From contig NZ_JAVRHV010000001.1 of assembly GCF_031846385.1 (NCBI RefSeq), positions 310,001 through 374,000 on the forward strand: DNA of 64,000 bases, read 5' to 3'. Each line of letters begins with the position of its first letter. The first letter of the stretch is position 1. Origin of the DNA: Urechidicola vernalis. GTDB taxonomy: Bacteria > Bacteroidota > Bacteroidia > Flavobacteriales > Flavobacteriaceae. A model generated the notes under the pieces. The model did no database searches. It worked only from the letters and a program-made list of their open reading frames with translations, and was not told where the DNA came from. Below are positions 34,962-43,751 of this stretch, piece after piece. The position numbers and the translations under genes are program-made.

Positions 34962-36935
34962 ATGAATTATAAAAGAGAAGGAATTTCTGATGCTCAACTA
35001 GTAGAGCTGTATCGATTACTTTTAAAACCCCGTCTTATTGAAGAAAAAATGCTGTTGTTGCTTCGTCAAGGAAAAATCTCTAAATGGTTTTCTGGTATTG
35101 GACAAGAGGCGATTGCTGTAGGTGTAACTTCGGCCTTAAATGATGACGAATATATTTTGCCAATGCACCGAAACTTGGGAGTATTTACAACGCGTAAAAT
35201 TCCGTTAAAGAAGTTGTTTGCACAATGGCAGGGAAAATTGAGTGGCTTTACAAAAGGAAGAGATCGGTCTTTTCATTTTGGCACTCAAGAATATCATATA
35301 ATTGGTATGATTTCTCATTTGGGACCACAATTGGGAGTTGCCGATGGAATAGCATTAGGAAATCTTTTAAAGAACAATAAGAAAATCACAGCTGTTTTCT
35401 CTGGAGAGGGAGGAACGAGTGAAGGCGATTTTCATGAAGCATTGAATATTGCATCTGTTTGGAATTTACCTGTTCTTTTTTGCGTAGAAAATAACGGATA
35501 TGGACTTTCAACGCCTTCAATAGAACAATTCAAGAATCCTGATGTAGCAGATAAGGGTATAGGATATGGAATGGAAAGCCATATCGTTGATGGGAATAAT
35601 GTTTTAGAAGTTTATAATTTGATGAATGATCTTATTTCAGACCTAAGAGAAAACCCACGGCCAATTCTTTTAGAGTTTAAAACCTTTAGAATGAGAGGAC
35701 ACGAAGAGGCGAGCGGTACTAAATATGTTCCAAAAGAATTGCAAGAGGAGTGGGCTAAAAAAGACCCAATAGATAATTATTTCAATTTTTTATTGAAAGA
35801 AAATCTTATTTCAGAAGAAACTAATGAAGCGTTCAAGAGCGAAATAAAGAAGGAGATTGATGATCATTTAAAAATTGCCTTTGATGAAAGCGTCGTGGAA
35901 TCTACGATTGAAAAAGAACTAAACGATGTTTATAAAGAATCTGAAATAGAATACATTAAGCCAAGTGATAAAAAGAAAAATTTAAGGTTAATTGATGCTA
36001 TTTCTCAAGGTTTAAAGCAAGGAATGCAGAAACATGAAGATTTAGTTATAATGGGACAAGACATTGCTGAATACGGTGGTGTTTTTAAAATTACTGAAGG
36101 TTTTGTAGAAGAATTTGGCAAAGAAAGAGTTAGGAATACGCCGATTTGCGAATCTGGCATTATAGAGACGGCATATGGGCTTTCAATTAATGGAATTAAA
36201 AGCGTAGTAGAATTACAGTTTAGTGATTTTGTTTCTTCAGGGTTTAATCCTGTTGTAAATCTTCTTGCTAAATCCTTTTATCGTTGGGGGCAAACTGCAA
36301 ATATTGTATTAAGAATGCCTTGCGGAGCAGATGTTGGTGCTGGACCTTTTCATAGTCAAACTAATGAAGCATGGTTTACCAAGGTTCCAGGTTTAAAAGT
36401 AGTTTATCCAGCATTTCCTCAAGATGCAAAAGGTCTTTTAGCTAGCGCTATTGAGGACCCGAACCCAGTTCTGTTTTTTGAGCATAAGGCCTTATATAGA
36501 TCCTTACGACAAGACGTTTCAGAAAATTATTTCGCCCTTCCTTTTGGTAAAGCAGCGTTAATAAAAGAAGGAAATGAAGTGACTGTTGTTTCCTATGGTT
36601 TAGGCGTACATTGGGCGTTAGACGAATTAAATAAAAGCACTGTTAACGCCGATTTAATTGACCTTAGAACCTTATACCCTTTAGATATTGAAACAATAAT
36701 TACATCTGTTAAAAAAACAGGAAGAGTAATTATTCTACAAGAAGATTCACTATTTGGCGGAGTGTCTTCTGATATAGCGGCCACTATTTCAGAGCAATGC
36801 TTTAGTTATTTAGATGCACCTGTTAAAAGATGTGCAAGTTTAGAAACACCGATTCCATTTGCCAAGAATTTAGAAGATATCTATTTGGCTAAGAATCGAT
36901 TTTCAGAGACACTGGAGGAATTATTATTATATTAA
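34962..36935 (+). CDS. 2-oxoacid dehydrogenase E1, fused alpha and beta subunits
   Basis: 657 residues joining both halves of a branched-chain-type 2-oxoacid dehydrogenase E1. Residues 1 to about 330 are the alpha part, with the thiamine-diphosphate motif from GEGGTSEGDFHEAL to the downstream VENN (the GEG form seen in branched-chain E1). Residues about 345-657 are the beta part, including MGQDIAEYGGVFKITEG and ELQFSDFVSSGFNPVVN. It decarboxylates a 2-oxoacid, probably 2-oxoisovalerate and relatives, and passes the acyl group to a lipoyl E2, which is not in this window. Followed after 1 base by the CPXCG gene. Confidence 0.93.
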   Translation: MNYKREGISDAQLVELYRLLLKPRLIEEKMLLLLRQGKISKWFSGIGQEAIAVGVTSALNDDEYILPMHRNLGVFTTRKIPLKKLFAQWQGKLSGFTKGRDRSFHFGTQEYHIIGMISHLGPQLGVADGIALGNLLKNNKKITAVFSGEGGTSEGDFHEALNIASVWNLPVLFCVENNGYGLSTPSIEQFKNPDVADKGIGYGMESHIVDGNNVLEVYNLMNDLISDLRENPRPILLEFKTFRMRGHEEASGTKYVPKELQEEWAKKDPIDNYFNFLLKENLISEETNEAFKSEIKKEIDDHLKIAFDESVVESTIEKELNDVYKESEIEYIKPSDKKKNLRLIDAISQGLKQGMQKHEDLVIMGQDIAEYGGVFKITEGFVEEFGKERVRNTPICESGIIETAYGLSINGIKSVVELQFSDFVSSGFNPVVNLLAKSFYRWGQTANIVLRMPCGADVGAGPFHSQTNEAWFTKVPGLKVVYPAFPQDAKGLLASAIEDPNPVLFFEHKALYRSLRQDVSENYFALPFGKAALIKEGNEVTVVSYGLGVHWALDELNKSTVNADLIDLRTLYPLDIETIITSVKKTGRVIILQEDSLFGGVSSDIAATISEQCFSYLDAPVKRCASLETPIPFAKNLEDIYLAKNRFSETLEELLLY

Positions 36936-36936
36936 A

Positions 36937-37119
36937 ATGATAGAGCACTTTTTTCAATGTCCATATTGTTGGGAACAAATTTCATTTTTATTAGATACTT
37001 CTATACAAAGTAACACGAGTATAGAGGATTGCGAAGTTTGTTGTAATCCAATTCAGTTTTCTGCAGCGTTTAGTAATAGAGAATTACAACACTTTTCAGC
37101 TATAAATATCGAACAATAA
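36937..37119 (+). CDS. CPXCG-motif cysteine-rich small protein
   Basis: 60 residues with two cysteine pairs, C8-P-Y-C11 and C32-E-V-C35 (followed by C36), a zinc-ribbon-like arrangement matching the small CPXCG family. No known function; probably binds one zinc. It is embedded with spacings of 1 and 0 bases between the E1 and TauE/SafE genes, which supports that it is a real gene. The family CPXCG glycine is replaced by tryptophan (CPYCW). Confidence 0.8.
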   Translation: MIEHFFQCPYCWEQISFLLDTSIQSNTSIEDCEVCCNPIQFSAAFSNRELQHFSAINIEQ

Positions 37120-37887
37120 ATGGAGTTTTTAGAAATTTTAAAATCGTTTCACATTTCAGTTTTGGACTGGATTTTTATTTTAACAGCTTCCTTTATTTTA
37201 GGAATGGGAAAGGCAGGAATTAAAGGTTTCGGAGTGATAATAGTCGTAATTCTTGCCTTTGTTTTTGGAGAAAAACCATCTACAGGTATGCTTTTACCAA
37301 TGCTTGTTTTTGCTGATATTTTAGCCGTATCCTACTACAAGAGACATGTAAAATGGAATATCGTAATTAAGCTAATTCCATGGATGTTAGTAGGAGTGCT
37401 TGTTGGTGTTTGGGTAGGTAATGATATTTCAGAAATACTCTTTAAAAAGTTGATGGCGGTTATTATAATTGGATGTGTAATTCTGTTGTTTATTTTTGAA
37501 AGAAAAAAAACGAATTTAGTACCTACAAATAAAGTGTTTGGGGGCTCTATGGGGTTTCTAGCTGGATTCACTACCATGATTGGCAATCTTGCTGGGCCTA
37601 TAGCTAATATTTATTTTTTGGCAATCAAGTTCCCAAAAAACGAATTTATTGGTACAGCTGCATGGTTGTTTTTTATCGTAAATGTATTTAAAGTTCCATT
37701 TCATATTTTTGTTTGGGAAACAATTTCTATCGAAACAGTTGCAGTTAATGTTACTTTAATTCCTACAATTATATTAGGATTTTTAGTAGGTGTTAGAATA
37801 GTTAAAAAATTGTCAAATACAAATTATAGAAAATTTATCTTAGTAATTACCGCCATTGGTGGAATTATTATGCTGTTAAGAGCTTGA
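37120..37887 (+). CDS. TauE/SafE family membrane transporter
   Basis: 255 residues with about eight membrane helices and the family's paired half-repeats: ILGMGKAGIKGFGVIIVVILAF early and GFLAGFTTMIGNLAGPIANIYFLA in the middle, both glycine-rich. TauE/SafE proteins export or import sulfur-containing or other organic anions such as sulfite, sulfoacetate or lactate-like acids. The substrate is unknown. It starts on the base after the CPXCG stop codon and ends 1 base before the TRIC gene, so one operon is likely. Confidence 0.9.
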   Translation: MEFLEILKSFHISVLDWIFILTASFILGMGKAGIKGFGVIIVVILAFVFGEKPSTGMLLPMLVFADILAVSYYKRHVKWNIVIKLIPWMLVGVLVGVWVGNDISEILFKKLMAVIIIGCVILLFIFERKKTNLVPTNKVFGGSMGFLAGFTTMIGNLAGPIANIYFLAIKFPKNEFIGTAAWLFFIVNVFKVPFHIFVWETISIETVAVNVTLIPTIILGFLVGVRIVKKLSNTNYRKFILVITAIGGIIMLLRA

Positions 37888-37888
37888 T

Positions 37889-38509
37889 ATGGACGCAATA
37901 TATATATTAGATATTTTAGGGACTTTTGCATTCGCAATTAGCGGGGCTTTGGTTGCTTCTAGAAGGAATTTTGATTTGTTTGGTGTGGTAATAATTGCTT
38001 TTGCAACAGCAGTTGGTGGAGGAATGACAAGAGATGTATTAATAGATGCACACCCCATAAATTGGATTGGAGATTTAAACTATATATGGACAATTTTAGT
38101 TGCCGTAGCATGTACATATTTATTTAGAAGTAAAATTGCACCATTGAGTAAAACCATGTTTTTATTTGATACAATTGGACTAGGAGTATTTACATTATTA
38201 GGAGTTCAAAAAGGACTGAATTATGACTTGCATCCATTTGTAGCGTTGGTGATGGGGATGGTTTCTTCTGTAATGGGTGGAGTTATACGCGACGTACTTA
38301 CAAATAGAGTTCCGCTTATATTCAAAAAAGAAATATATGCCTCTGCATGCTTGCTGGGAGGAATGGTTTATTTGGCTACATATTACTTTGAATTGCCATA
38401 TACAATACAGTTTTCTGCAACAATGGCAACAGTAATAATAATAAGAATATTAGCGGTAAAATATAAATTGCAATTACCTAGAATAAAAGACGATGTATTT
38501 GGAAAGTAG
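37889..38509 (+). CDS. TRIC-type cation channel family protein (YicG-like)
   Basis: 206 residues with about seven helices in two glycine-rich repeats: LDILGTFAFAISGALVASRR with VGGGMTRDVL, and FDTIGLGVFTLLGVQKGL with VMGGVIRDVLTNRVP. The repeated GGG/GGxxRDVL pairs are the family signature of bacterial trimeric intracellular cation channel (UPF0126) proteins, which conduct monovalent cations. Last gene of the E1-CPXCG-TauE-TRIC operon, closed by a bidirectional terminator. Confidence 0.92.
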   Translation: MDAIYILDILGTFAFAISGALVASRRNFDLFGVVIIAFATAVGGGMTRDVLIDAHPINWIGDLNYIWTILVAVACTYLFRSKIAPLSKTMFLFDTIGLGVFTLLGVQKGLNYDLHPFVALVMGMVSSVMGGVIRDVLTNRVPLIFKKEIYASACLLGGMVYLATYYFELPYTIQFSATMATVIIIRILAVKYKLQLPRIKDDVFGK

Positions 38510-38512
38510 ATT

Positions 38513-38542
38513 AAAAAAAAAGCAGTACCGATAAGTACTGCT
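38513..38542. terminator. Bidirectional terminator
   Basis: AGCAGTAC (38521-38528) pairs with GTACTGCT (38535-38542). An A run of nine lies on the left, which gives a T run for minus-strand transcripts, so it should end the 38568 gene from the minus side. On the plus side the T tract is weaker (TTAATATTTT). Confidence 0.75.
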
Positions 38543-38567
38543 TAATATTTTCTATTGAACATCTTTA

Positions 38568-39002
38568 TTAAGATAACCATCCATTTGAAGTTGCTTTTTT
38601 TGAATACCACACAAGAAAAGCACCAATAATAATAACCATAATAGGCATTACCATTCCTCCCGGACCATATACTTCAGTAGCCTTGCTCATAAATAGATTG
38701 TATATCATTTGTACTATTATACCCAACATTGAAATGGTAAATATGGTAGAAGCCATTTTCTTTTTTAGTAGCATTAATAAACTACCAAGTGCTCCTCCAA
38801 AAACGGCAATTGCGAAGGCTGCTGTAGCCCATGCAGGTATGTTTTCATATAAAGCCTGCTCTGCTTCTGGAAGTGCGGAAAGGGCTTCATCCGTCATATA
38901 AGCTTGACCAATGTAAGCCATAACACCCATTAAATTCCAAATAAGGGCAATTACTGAAATCACCCAAAATCCTGTAGTTGGTTTGTTAGTTGAATCTGTC
39001 AT
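38568..39002 (-). CDS. Four-helix membrane protein of unknown function
   Basis: 144 residues with four predicted transmembrane helices: about 12-32 (FWVISVIALIWNLMGVMAYIG), 56-80, 86-108 and 115-136. The region between helices one and two (QAYMTDEALSALPEAEQALYENIPAWA) is predicted to lie outside the membrane. It resembles small flavobacterial membrane proteins sometimes labelled 'sugar transporter' without evidence; I would not assign a transport function. It is transcribed alone from a 167-base divergent gap shared with the DUF2891 operon. Confidence 0.82.
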   Translation of the reverse strand: MTDSTNKPTTGFWVISVIALIWNLMGVMAYIGQAYMTDEALSALPEAEQALYENIPAWATAAFAIAVFGGALGSLLMLLKKKMASTIFTISMLGIIVQMIYNLFMSKATEVYGPGGMVMPIMVIIIGAFLVWYSKKATSNGWLS

Positions 39003-39169
39003 TGTAAATTGTTTTAAGTTAGTATTTTACTAATATAGTAATATATTGTGAATTCGAAATTTGTAATATTTAATGAATCGTTATCTGTGCGTGAAAAATT
39101 GTAGTAAATAATTATTTTTACATAAATATGAAATGTTTTAAATTCAACTTTTTATTCTGAAAATTAACT

Positions 39170-40258
39170 ATGAAAATTATTAAAATAGTAACATTAATTA
39201 TGACCCTTGGAATTGTGTTTAATTCTTTTTCCCAAGGTTCTGATCAGCAGCTTTTAGGAATTAACCTAGAAGAAGCAAATAAACTGGTTTCTTTACCTCT
39301 AAATTGCATTCAAGTTGAATATCCAAATAAATTAAATCAAACCCTAGGAACAGGGGCTGATATTCGTTCTCCAAAGGAATTACACCCCGCATTTTATGGA
39401 TGTTTCGATTGGCATTCTGCAGTTCATGGGCATTGGTCAATGGTTGCATTGTTGCGGCAATTTCCAAATTTGGATGATGCAGATTTGATTAAAAAGCGAT
39501 TGCTAGAAAACATATCTAAGGAAAATATTGCTTTAGAAATGGAATATTTTGAGCCTAAATACAATAAGTCTTTTGAGCGTACTTACGGTTGGGCATGGTT
39601 GTTAAAACTTGCGGAAGAAATAAAATTATGGGATGATCCAGTGGCAAGAAAATTAGAAATGAATTTAGAGCCTCTTGTAAACATTATTATAGATGGTTAT
39701 ATAGAATTTTTACCAAAGTTGAATTATCCAATTAGGGTAGGAGAGCATTCCAATACAGCTTTTGGATTATCATTCGCATATGATTTTGCATTAACTACTG
39801 GAAATGAAGATTTGAAGTATTTAATAGAAGACCGATCTCGAGATTTTTTCATAAATGACACTAATTGCCCTATAAGTTGGGAGCCTAGTGGGTTTGATTT
39901 CTTATCTCCATGCCTAGAAGAAATGAATATTATGAGAAAGGTGCTTCCAAAAGAAGAATTTAAAGGCTGGATTTTAAAGTTTTTACCCGAATTACAATCT
40001 CCTGAATACCAATTAGCGGTTGGTGAAGTTTCAGATAGAAGTGATGGTAAATTGGTGCATTTAGATGGTGTAAACTTTAGTAGAGCTTGGTGTTTGTTAG
40101 GGTTGGCAAATCAGTTTAAGGAATATAAATATTTAGAAGAAATTGCATTTGAACATATAAATTATTCTTTGCCTAATCTCGTTGGTGATAATTATGAAGG
40201 TTCTCATTGGTTAGGGTCTTTTGCGATTTATGCTTTAAAAGAAGTAAAACATGATTAA
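39170..40258 (+). CDS. DUF2891 family secreted protein
   Basis: 362 residues with a signal peptide (MKIIKIVTLIMTLGIVFNSFSQ). The body fits DUF2891: HPAFYGCFDWHSAVHGHWSMVALLRQFP, then ERTYGWAWLLKLAEEI, PIRVGEHSNTAFGLSFAYDFA, WEPSGFDFLSPCLEE and a late HLDGVNFSRAWCLLGLA. The helix-rich layout with conserved W, H and E suggests an alpha/alpha-barrel hydrolase-like fold, but no activity is known. It overlaps the Nramp-like gene by 8 bases and is the first gene of the 5-oxoprolinase operon. Export plus this position suggests it acts on an outside substrate that leads to pyroglutamate (inference). Confidence 0.88.
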   Translation: MKIIKIVTLIMTLGIVFNSFSQGSDQQLLGINLEEANKLVSLPLNCIQVEYPNKLNQTLGTGADIRSPKELHPAFYGCFDWHSAVHGHWSMVALLRQFPNLDDADLIKKRLLENISKENIALEMEYFEPKYNKSFERTYGWAWLLKLAEEIKLWDDPVARKLEMNLEPLVNIIIDGYIEFLPKLNYPIRVGEHSNTAFGLSFAYDFALTTGNEDLKYLIEDRSRDFFINDTNCPISWEPSGFDFLSPCLEEMNIMRKVLPKEEFKGWILKFLPELQSPEYQLAVGEVSDRSDGKLVHLDGVNFSRAWCLLGLANQFKEYKYLEEIAFEHINYSLPNLVGDNYEGSHWLGSFAIYALKEVKHD

Positions 40259-41453
40259 ATGGCTTCGAAATATTGGTCCGGGAACTTTGATTGCTGCAGC
40301 ATTTATTGGTCCAGGTACAGTAACTTTATGCACTATTGCAGGCGTGCAATTTGGATTTAATTTATTGTGGGCGTTAACATTATCCATAATTGCAACAATT
40401 GTGTTGCAAGACATGGCAGCTCGAATTGGAATTATAACAAATAAAGGCTTGGTAGAAGTTATTAAGGAAAATATACCTTCATCATTTTTGAGAAAACTAG
40501 TCTTAATCCTAATTATTTCAGCGGTAATTGTTGGAAATGGAGCCTATGAAGCTGGAAATATTTCAGGTGCATCATTGGGAATTTCTGCGGTGCTCGGACA
40601 AAAATTCAGCAGGTTTTACCCTTTAATTATTGGCACCATTGCTTTTGGACTTCTATTCATTGGTAATTATAAAGTATTAGAAAGAATTTTAATACTCCTT
40701 GTATTATTAATGAGTATTTCATTTATTCTAGCAGCAGTGCTTACAAAGCCAAACATTTCTGAATTGATTAAAAATGCATTTATTCCAACATTTCCTGATC
40801 AAAGTTTATTAACTATTATTGGGTTGATTGGAACTACTGTAGTTCCATACAACTTGTTCTTACACGCCTCAATAGCAAAAGAAAAGTGGCAAATGAAAGA
40901 AGATGTTTCCATTGCTAGAAAAGACACTATCATATCGGTTATTTTGGGAGGATTAGTATCAATGGCTATTCTAATTTCGGCCGCAGCTATCGGAACGGGA
41001 AGTGTTTCTAATATTATAGATTTAGCAAAAGCGTTGGAGCCAGTTTATGGGTCATCGGCTAAGTATTTATTGGGTGTAGGCTTGTTTGCTGCAGGAATTA
41101 CATCTGCAATTACAGCGCCGTTGGCCGCTGCATATGTGGCAAATAGTTGTTTTGGATGGAATGCAGGCATGAAAGACGTACGATTTAGACTATCCTGGAG
41201 TGTTATATTAGTTATAGGAGTTGTATTTTCAACTTTAAAATTTGCGCCTATCGAAATAATTAAATTTGCTCAAATAGCAAATGGTATTTTATTGCCATTG
41301 ATAGGGATGCTTATATTATGGATTGTCAATAAATCAAGTGTGCTGGGAACTTATATAAATGGTTGGTTTCAAAATATTTTATCAGTTCTTATCATTTTGA
41401 TTACAGTAGTATTAGGCTTAAAAAGTATTCTTAAAGTAATAGAATTACTCTAA
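40251..41453 (+). CDS. Nramp-superfamily transporter lacking the metal-binding motif
   Basis: 400 residues with about 11 membrane helices and clear Nramp-type architecture: NIGPGTLIAAAFIGPGTVTL in helix 1 aligns with the GPAFIAAIGYIDPGNFAT of manganese transporters. The signature DPGN is GPGT here (G20-P-G-T23), so the metal-binding aspartate and asparagine are lost. In helix 6 the MPH motif is VPY (V198-P-Y200) in TTVVPYNLFLHAS. It probably does not carry Mn2+ or Fe2+ as classical members do. It is fused by overlaps into the DUF2891-PxpABC operon, so it might carry pyroglutamate or a related compound (inference). Confidence 0.88.
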   Translation: MIKWLRNIGPGTLIAAAFIGPGTVTLCTIAGVQFGFNLLWALTLSIIATIVLQDMAARIGIITNKGLVEVIKENIPSSFLRKLVLILIISAVIVGNGAYEAGNISGASLGISAVLGQKFSRFYPLIIGTIAFGLLFIGNYKVLERILILLVLLMSISFILAAVLTKPNISELIKNAFIPTFPDQSLLTIIGLIGTTVVPYNLFLHASIAKEKWQMKEDVSIARKDTIISVILGGLVSMAILISAAAIGTGSVSNIIDLAKALEPVYGSSAKYLLGVGLFAAGITSAITAPLAAAYVANSCFGWNAGMKDVRFRLSWSVILVIGVVFSTLKFAPIEIIKFAQIANGILLPLIGMLILWIVNKSSVLGTYINGWFQNILSVLIILITVVLGLKSILKVIELL

Positions 41454-42163
41454 TGAAAGTTTTAAAATTGAATAGTGATGTTGGCGAAGGTGCAAAAAAT
41501 GAAAAAGATATTTTCCCTTATCTATTCTATTGTAATATTGCTTGTGGTGGTCATACAGGAACAATAAATTCGATGACTGAAATGGTAACTTTGGCACTTG
41601 AGAACAAGGTGTTAATTGGCGCTCATCCGTCGTACCCTGATAAAGAAAATTTTGGAAGAAAGTCAATGAATACTTCAGAAGAGTCCTTGATAAATTCAAT
41701 TAGAAACCAAATAAATGCACTTAAAGATATTACTACAAAATTAGGTACATCTATTCATCATATAAAACCACATGGAGCCTTATACAATGATATATCGAAA
41801 GATGAGATTAAAGCGACACTATTTTTGAAGGCAATTTTACCTTTTAAAGATTCTTTTAAATTATTTGTTTCAAATAACTCAATTATTGAACAATTAGCTT
41901 TAAAAAACAGATTTTCAATAGTTCGTGAGGCCTTTGCCGACAGAAATTATAATGACGATTTAAGTTTAGTGTCTAGAAATAATGAAAATGCATTGATAAG
42001 TGATAAATTAGTGATGATAAACCATGTACAATTGATTCTGAATAAAAGTCAAGTAAAAACAATTAATAATCAAAAAATGAAATTAGTTGCTGACACCTTT
42101 TGTATTCACTCTGATACACCAAAAGCACTTGAATTAATAAAAGCAGTTCATGGCTCGGTTTAA
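41453..42163 (+). CDS. pxpA: 5-oxoprolinase subunit A (LamB/YcsF family)
   Basis: 236 residues of the LamB/YcsF family, the PxpA subunit of the ATP-dependent prokaryotic 5-oxoprolinase that opens pyroglutamate to glutamate. Family features are NSDVGEG at the N-terminus, FYCNIACGGHTG, IGAHPSYPDKENFGR, the HHIKPHGALYND block and FADRNYNDDLSLVSR. Its ATG shares a base with the stop of the transporter gene (TAATG), and it overlaps pxpB by 14 bases. All three pxp subunits are present, so the enzyme should be complete. Confidence 0.95.
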   Translation: MKVLKLNSDVGEGAKNEKDIFPYLFYCNIACGGHTGTINSMTEMVTLALENKVLIGAHPSYPDKENFGRKSMNTSEESLINSIRNQINALKDITTKLGTSIHHIKPHGALYNDISKDEIKATLFLKAILPFKDSFKLFVSNNSIIEQLALKNRFSIVREAFADRNYNDDLSLVSRNNENALISDKLVMINHVQLILNKSQVKTINNQKMKLVADTFCIHSDTPKALELIKAVHGSV

Positions 42164-42875
42164 AATAATATTCAAAAAATATGGTGAAAGTGCTATTTTG
42201 ATCGAATGGCCCAAGAAAATTGATGAATCAATTCTAGCCGATATATGTAATTATTCAGAAAATTTAAAAGCAAAGAATATAAAAGGAATAACCGATATAA
42301 ACGTAGTATATGCATCTATGTTGGTTAGCTTTAATAATCAAATAATTAAGGCATCAGAATTAGTTGATGCTTTGAAAGTGATTTATCATAACAAATACTC
42401 AATAACTTTTTTTAAAGCCAAAACAATAGAAATTCCTGTCTGTTACGATGAAGAATTTGGGCAGGATCTAAACACATTTTTGCAACAAAAGAATATGCAA
42501 AAATCGGAATTTACTGCATTGCATTGTGAAACGACTTATACGGTGTATGGGATAGGCTTTTTACCGGGGTTTTTATATTTGGGAGGCCTGCATAAGAAAT
42601 TATTTATTCCTAGAAAAACAACACCCAATCTTAAAGTGTTAAAGGGATCTGTAGCAATTGGTGGTGAGCAGACAGGTATCTATCCTCAAAATTCTCCAGG
42701 AGGATGGCATATTGTGGGTAGTACTCCATTAAATTTGTTCAACGCTAACAGTAAGCTCCCTACATTTTTAAAAGCAGGAGATAAAGTTCGATTTAAGTCA
42801 ATTAGTAAAGCAGAATATGATTTAATAAGAATCCAAATAACTTCGAACATTTATCAATTTAAAGAAGTGGTTTAA
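42150..42875 (+). CDS. pxpB: 5-oxoprolinase subunit B (KipI-like)
   Basis: 241 residues of the carboxyltransferase-domain subdomain C/D family (KipI, allophanate hydrolase subunit 1-like). Landmarks are YGESAILIEWP near the start, ETTYTVYGIGFLPGFLYLGGL, RKTTPNLKVLKGSVAIGGEQTGIYP and SPGGWHIVGSTPLNLF. It partners with PxpC in the phosphorylated-pyroglutamate hydrolysing unit. The old labels 'KipI' or 'allophanate hydrolase subunit 1' describe the domain and not the role; next to pxpA the 5-oxoprolinase role is preferred. It overlaps its neighbours on both sides. Confidence 0.95.
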   Translation: MARFKIIFKKYGESAILIEWPKKIDESILADICNYSENLKAKNIKGITDINVVYASMLVSFNNQIIKASELVDALKVIYHNKYSITFFKAKTIEIPVCYDEEFGQDLNTFLQQKNMQKSEFTALHCETTYTVYGIGFLPGFLYLGGLHKKLFIPRKTTPNLKVLKGSVAIGGEQTGIYPQNSPGGWHIVGSTPLNLFNANSKLPTFLKAGDKVRFKSISKAEYDLIRIQITSNIYQFKEVV

Positions 42876-43741
42876 TGATAAAAGTTATTTCACCGGGTTT
42901 TTATACGTCTATTCAAGATTTAGGAAGAATTGGTTTTAGAAATCAAGGTGTACCTACTAGTGGATGCATGGATAGTGTATCTGCTAACTTGGCCAATATT
43001 TTAGTTAATAATACTAACGAATGTGCTCTATTAGAGATTACGATGCTTGGGCCTAAATTACAGTTCCTTCAATCTTACGCTATAGCTATTGTAGGGGCAT
43101 ATATGCAACCAAAATTAAACGGAAAAGTCGTAACTAACAATTGCTTAATTCAGGTTAATACAAACGATGTACTATCTTTTGGTAAGTTAAAAAAAGGCGT
43201 TCGAGCGTATTTGGCGATAGGAGGAGGGATAGACTCTTCAAAAATATTAAACAGTCGATCTCAATTTTATCCAATCACCAAAAATGCCAAGATTGAAAAA
43301 AATGATTTGTTAACTGTTCAAGTTAATCGAAACCCAATAAATCAACTAATGAATGCTTCTGTGGCTAACAAAGTAGATTTTTATGATAAAAATAAAATTC
43401 AAGTTTCAAAAGGACCAGATTTTGAAATATTTGAAAAAGAAGATTTTGCGCAATTATTTAATAAAAAATTTTCTGTCTCGAATAATAATGATCGGATGGG
43501 ATATCAATTAAATGAGTTACTGTTTAGGCATCGTGAATCTTTAATTACAAGTCCTGTTATACCAGGCACGGTACAATTTTTACCGAATGGAAAGTTAGTA
43601 GTTCTAATGAAAGATGGACAAACAACTGGCGGATATCCAAGAATTTTACAATTGACAGAACTGTCAATTGCAATTTTAGCGCAAAAAAAAGTGGGAGATG
43701 AATTCTCTTTTGAATTAACTCCCACGATCAATCTAACTTAA
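42875..43741 (+). CDS. pxpC: 5-oxoprolinase subunit C (KipA-like)
   Basis: 288 residues of the carboxyltransferase subdomain A/B family (KipA, 'biotin-dependent carboxyltransferase'). Landmarks are SPGFYTSIQDLGRIGFRNQGVPTSGCMD at the N-terminus, AYLAIGGGID, VSNNNDRMGYQLNE and PVIPGTVQFLPNGKLVVLMKDGQTTGGYPRI at the C-terminus. Its ATG shares a base with the pxpB stop (TAATG). No biotin-binding site, as expected for PxpC. Codons near 258-265 contain a short palindrome (CAATTGACAG-AA-CTGTCAATTG). Confidence 0.95.
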   Translation: MIKVISPGFYTSIQDLGRIGFRNQGVPTSGCMDSVSANLANILVNNTNECALLEITMLGPKLQFLQSYAIAIVGAYMQPKLNGKVVTNNCLIQVNTNDVLSFGKLKKGVRAYLAIGGGIDSSKILNSRSQFYPITKNAKIEKNDLLTVQVNRNPINQLMNASVANKVDFYDKNKIQVSKGPDFEIFEKEDFAQLFNKKFSVSNNNDRMGYQLNELLFRHRESLITSPVIPGTVQFLPNGKLVVLMKDGQTTGGYPRILQLTELSIAILAQKKVGDEFSFELTPTINLT

Positions 43742-43751
43742 CCTGTTGTTT

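Noticed and set aside
40251..41453. Calling the Nramp-like protein a manganese transporter (mntH)
   Set aside because: The DPGN and MPH metal-binding motifs are replaced by GPGT and VPY.
41453..43741. Calling the three genes urea amidolyase or KipI/KipA sporulation regulators
   Set aside because: LamB/YcsF plus subdomain C/D and A/B genes in this order form PxpABC, and the operon has no urea or sporulation context.
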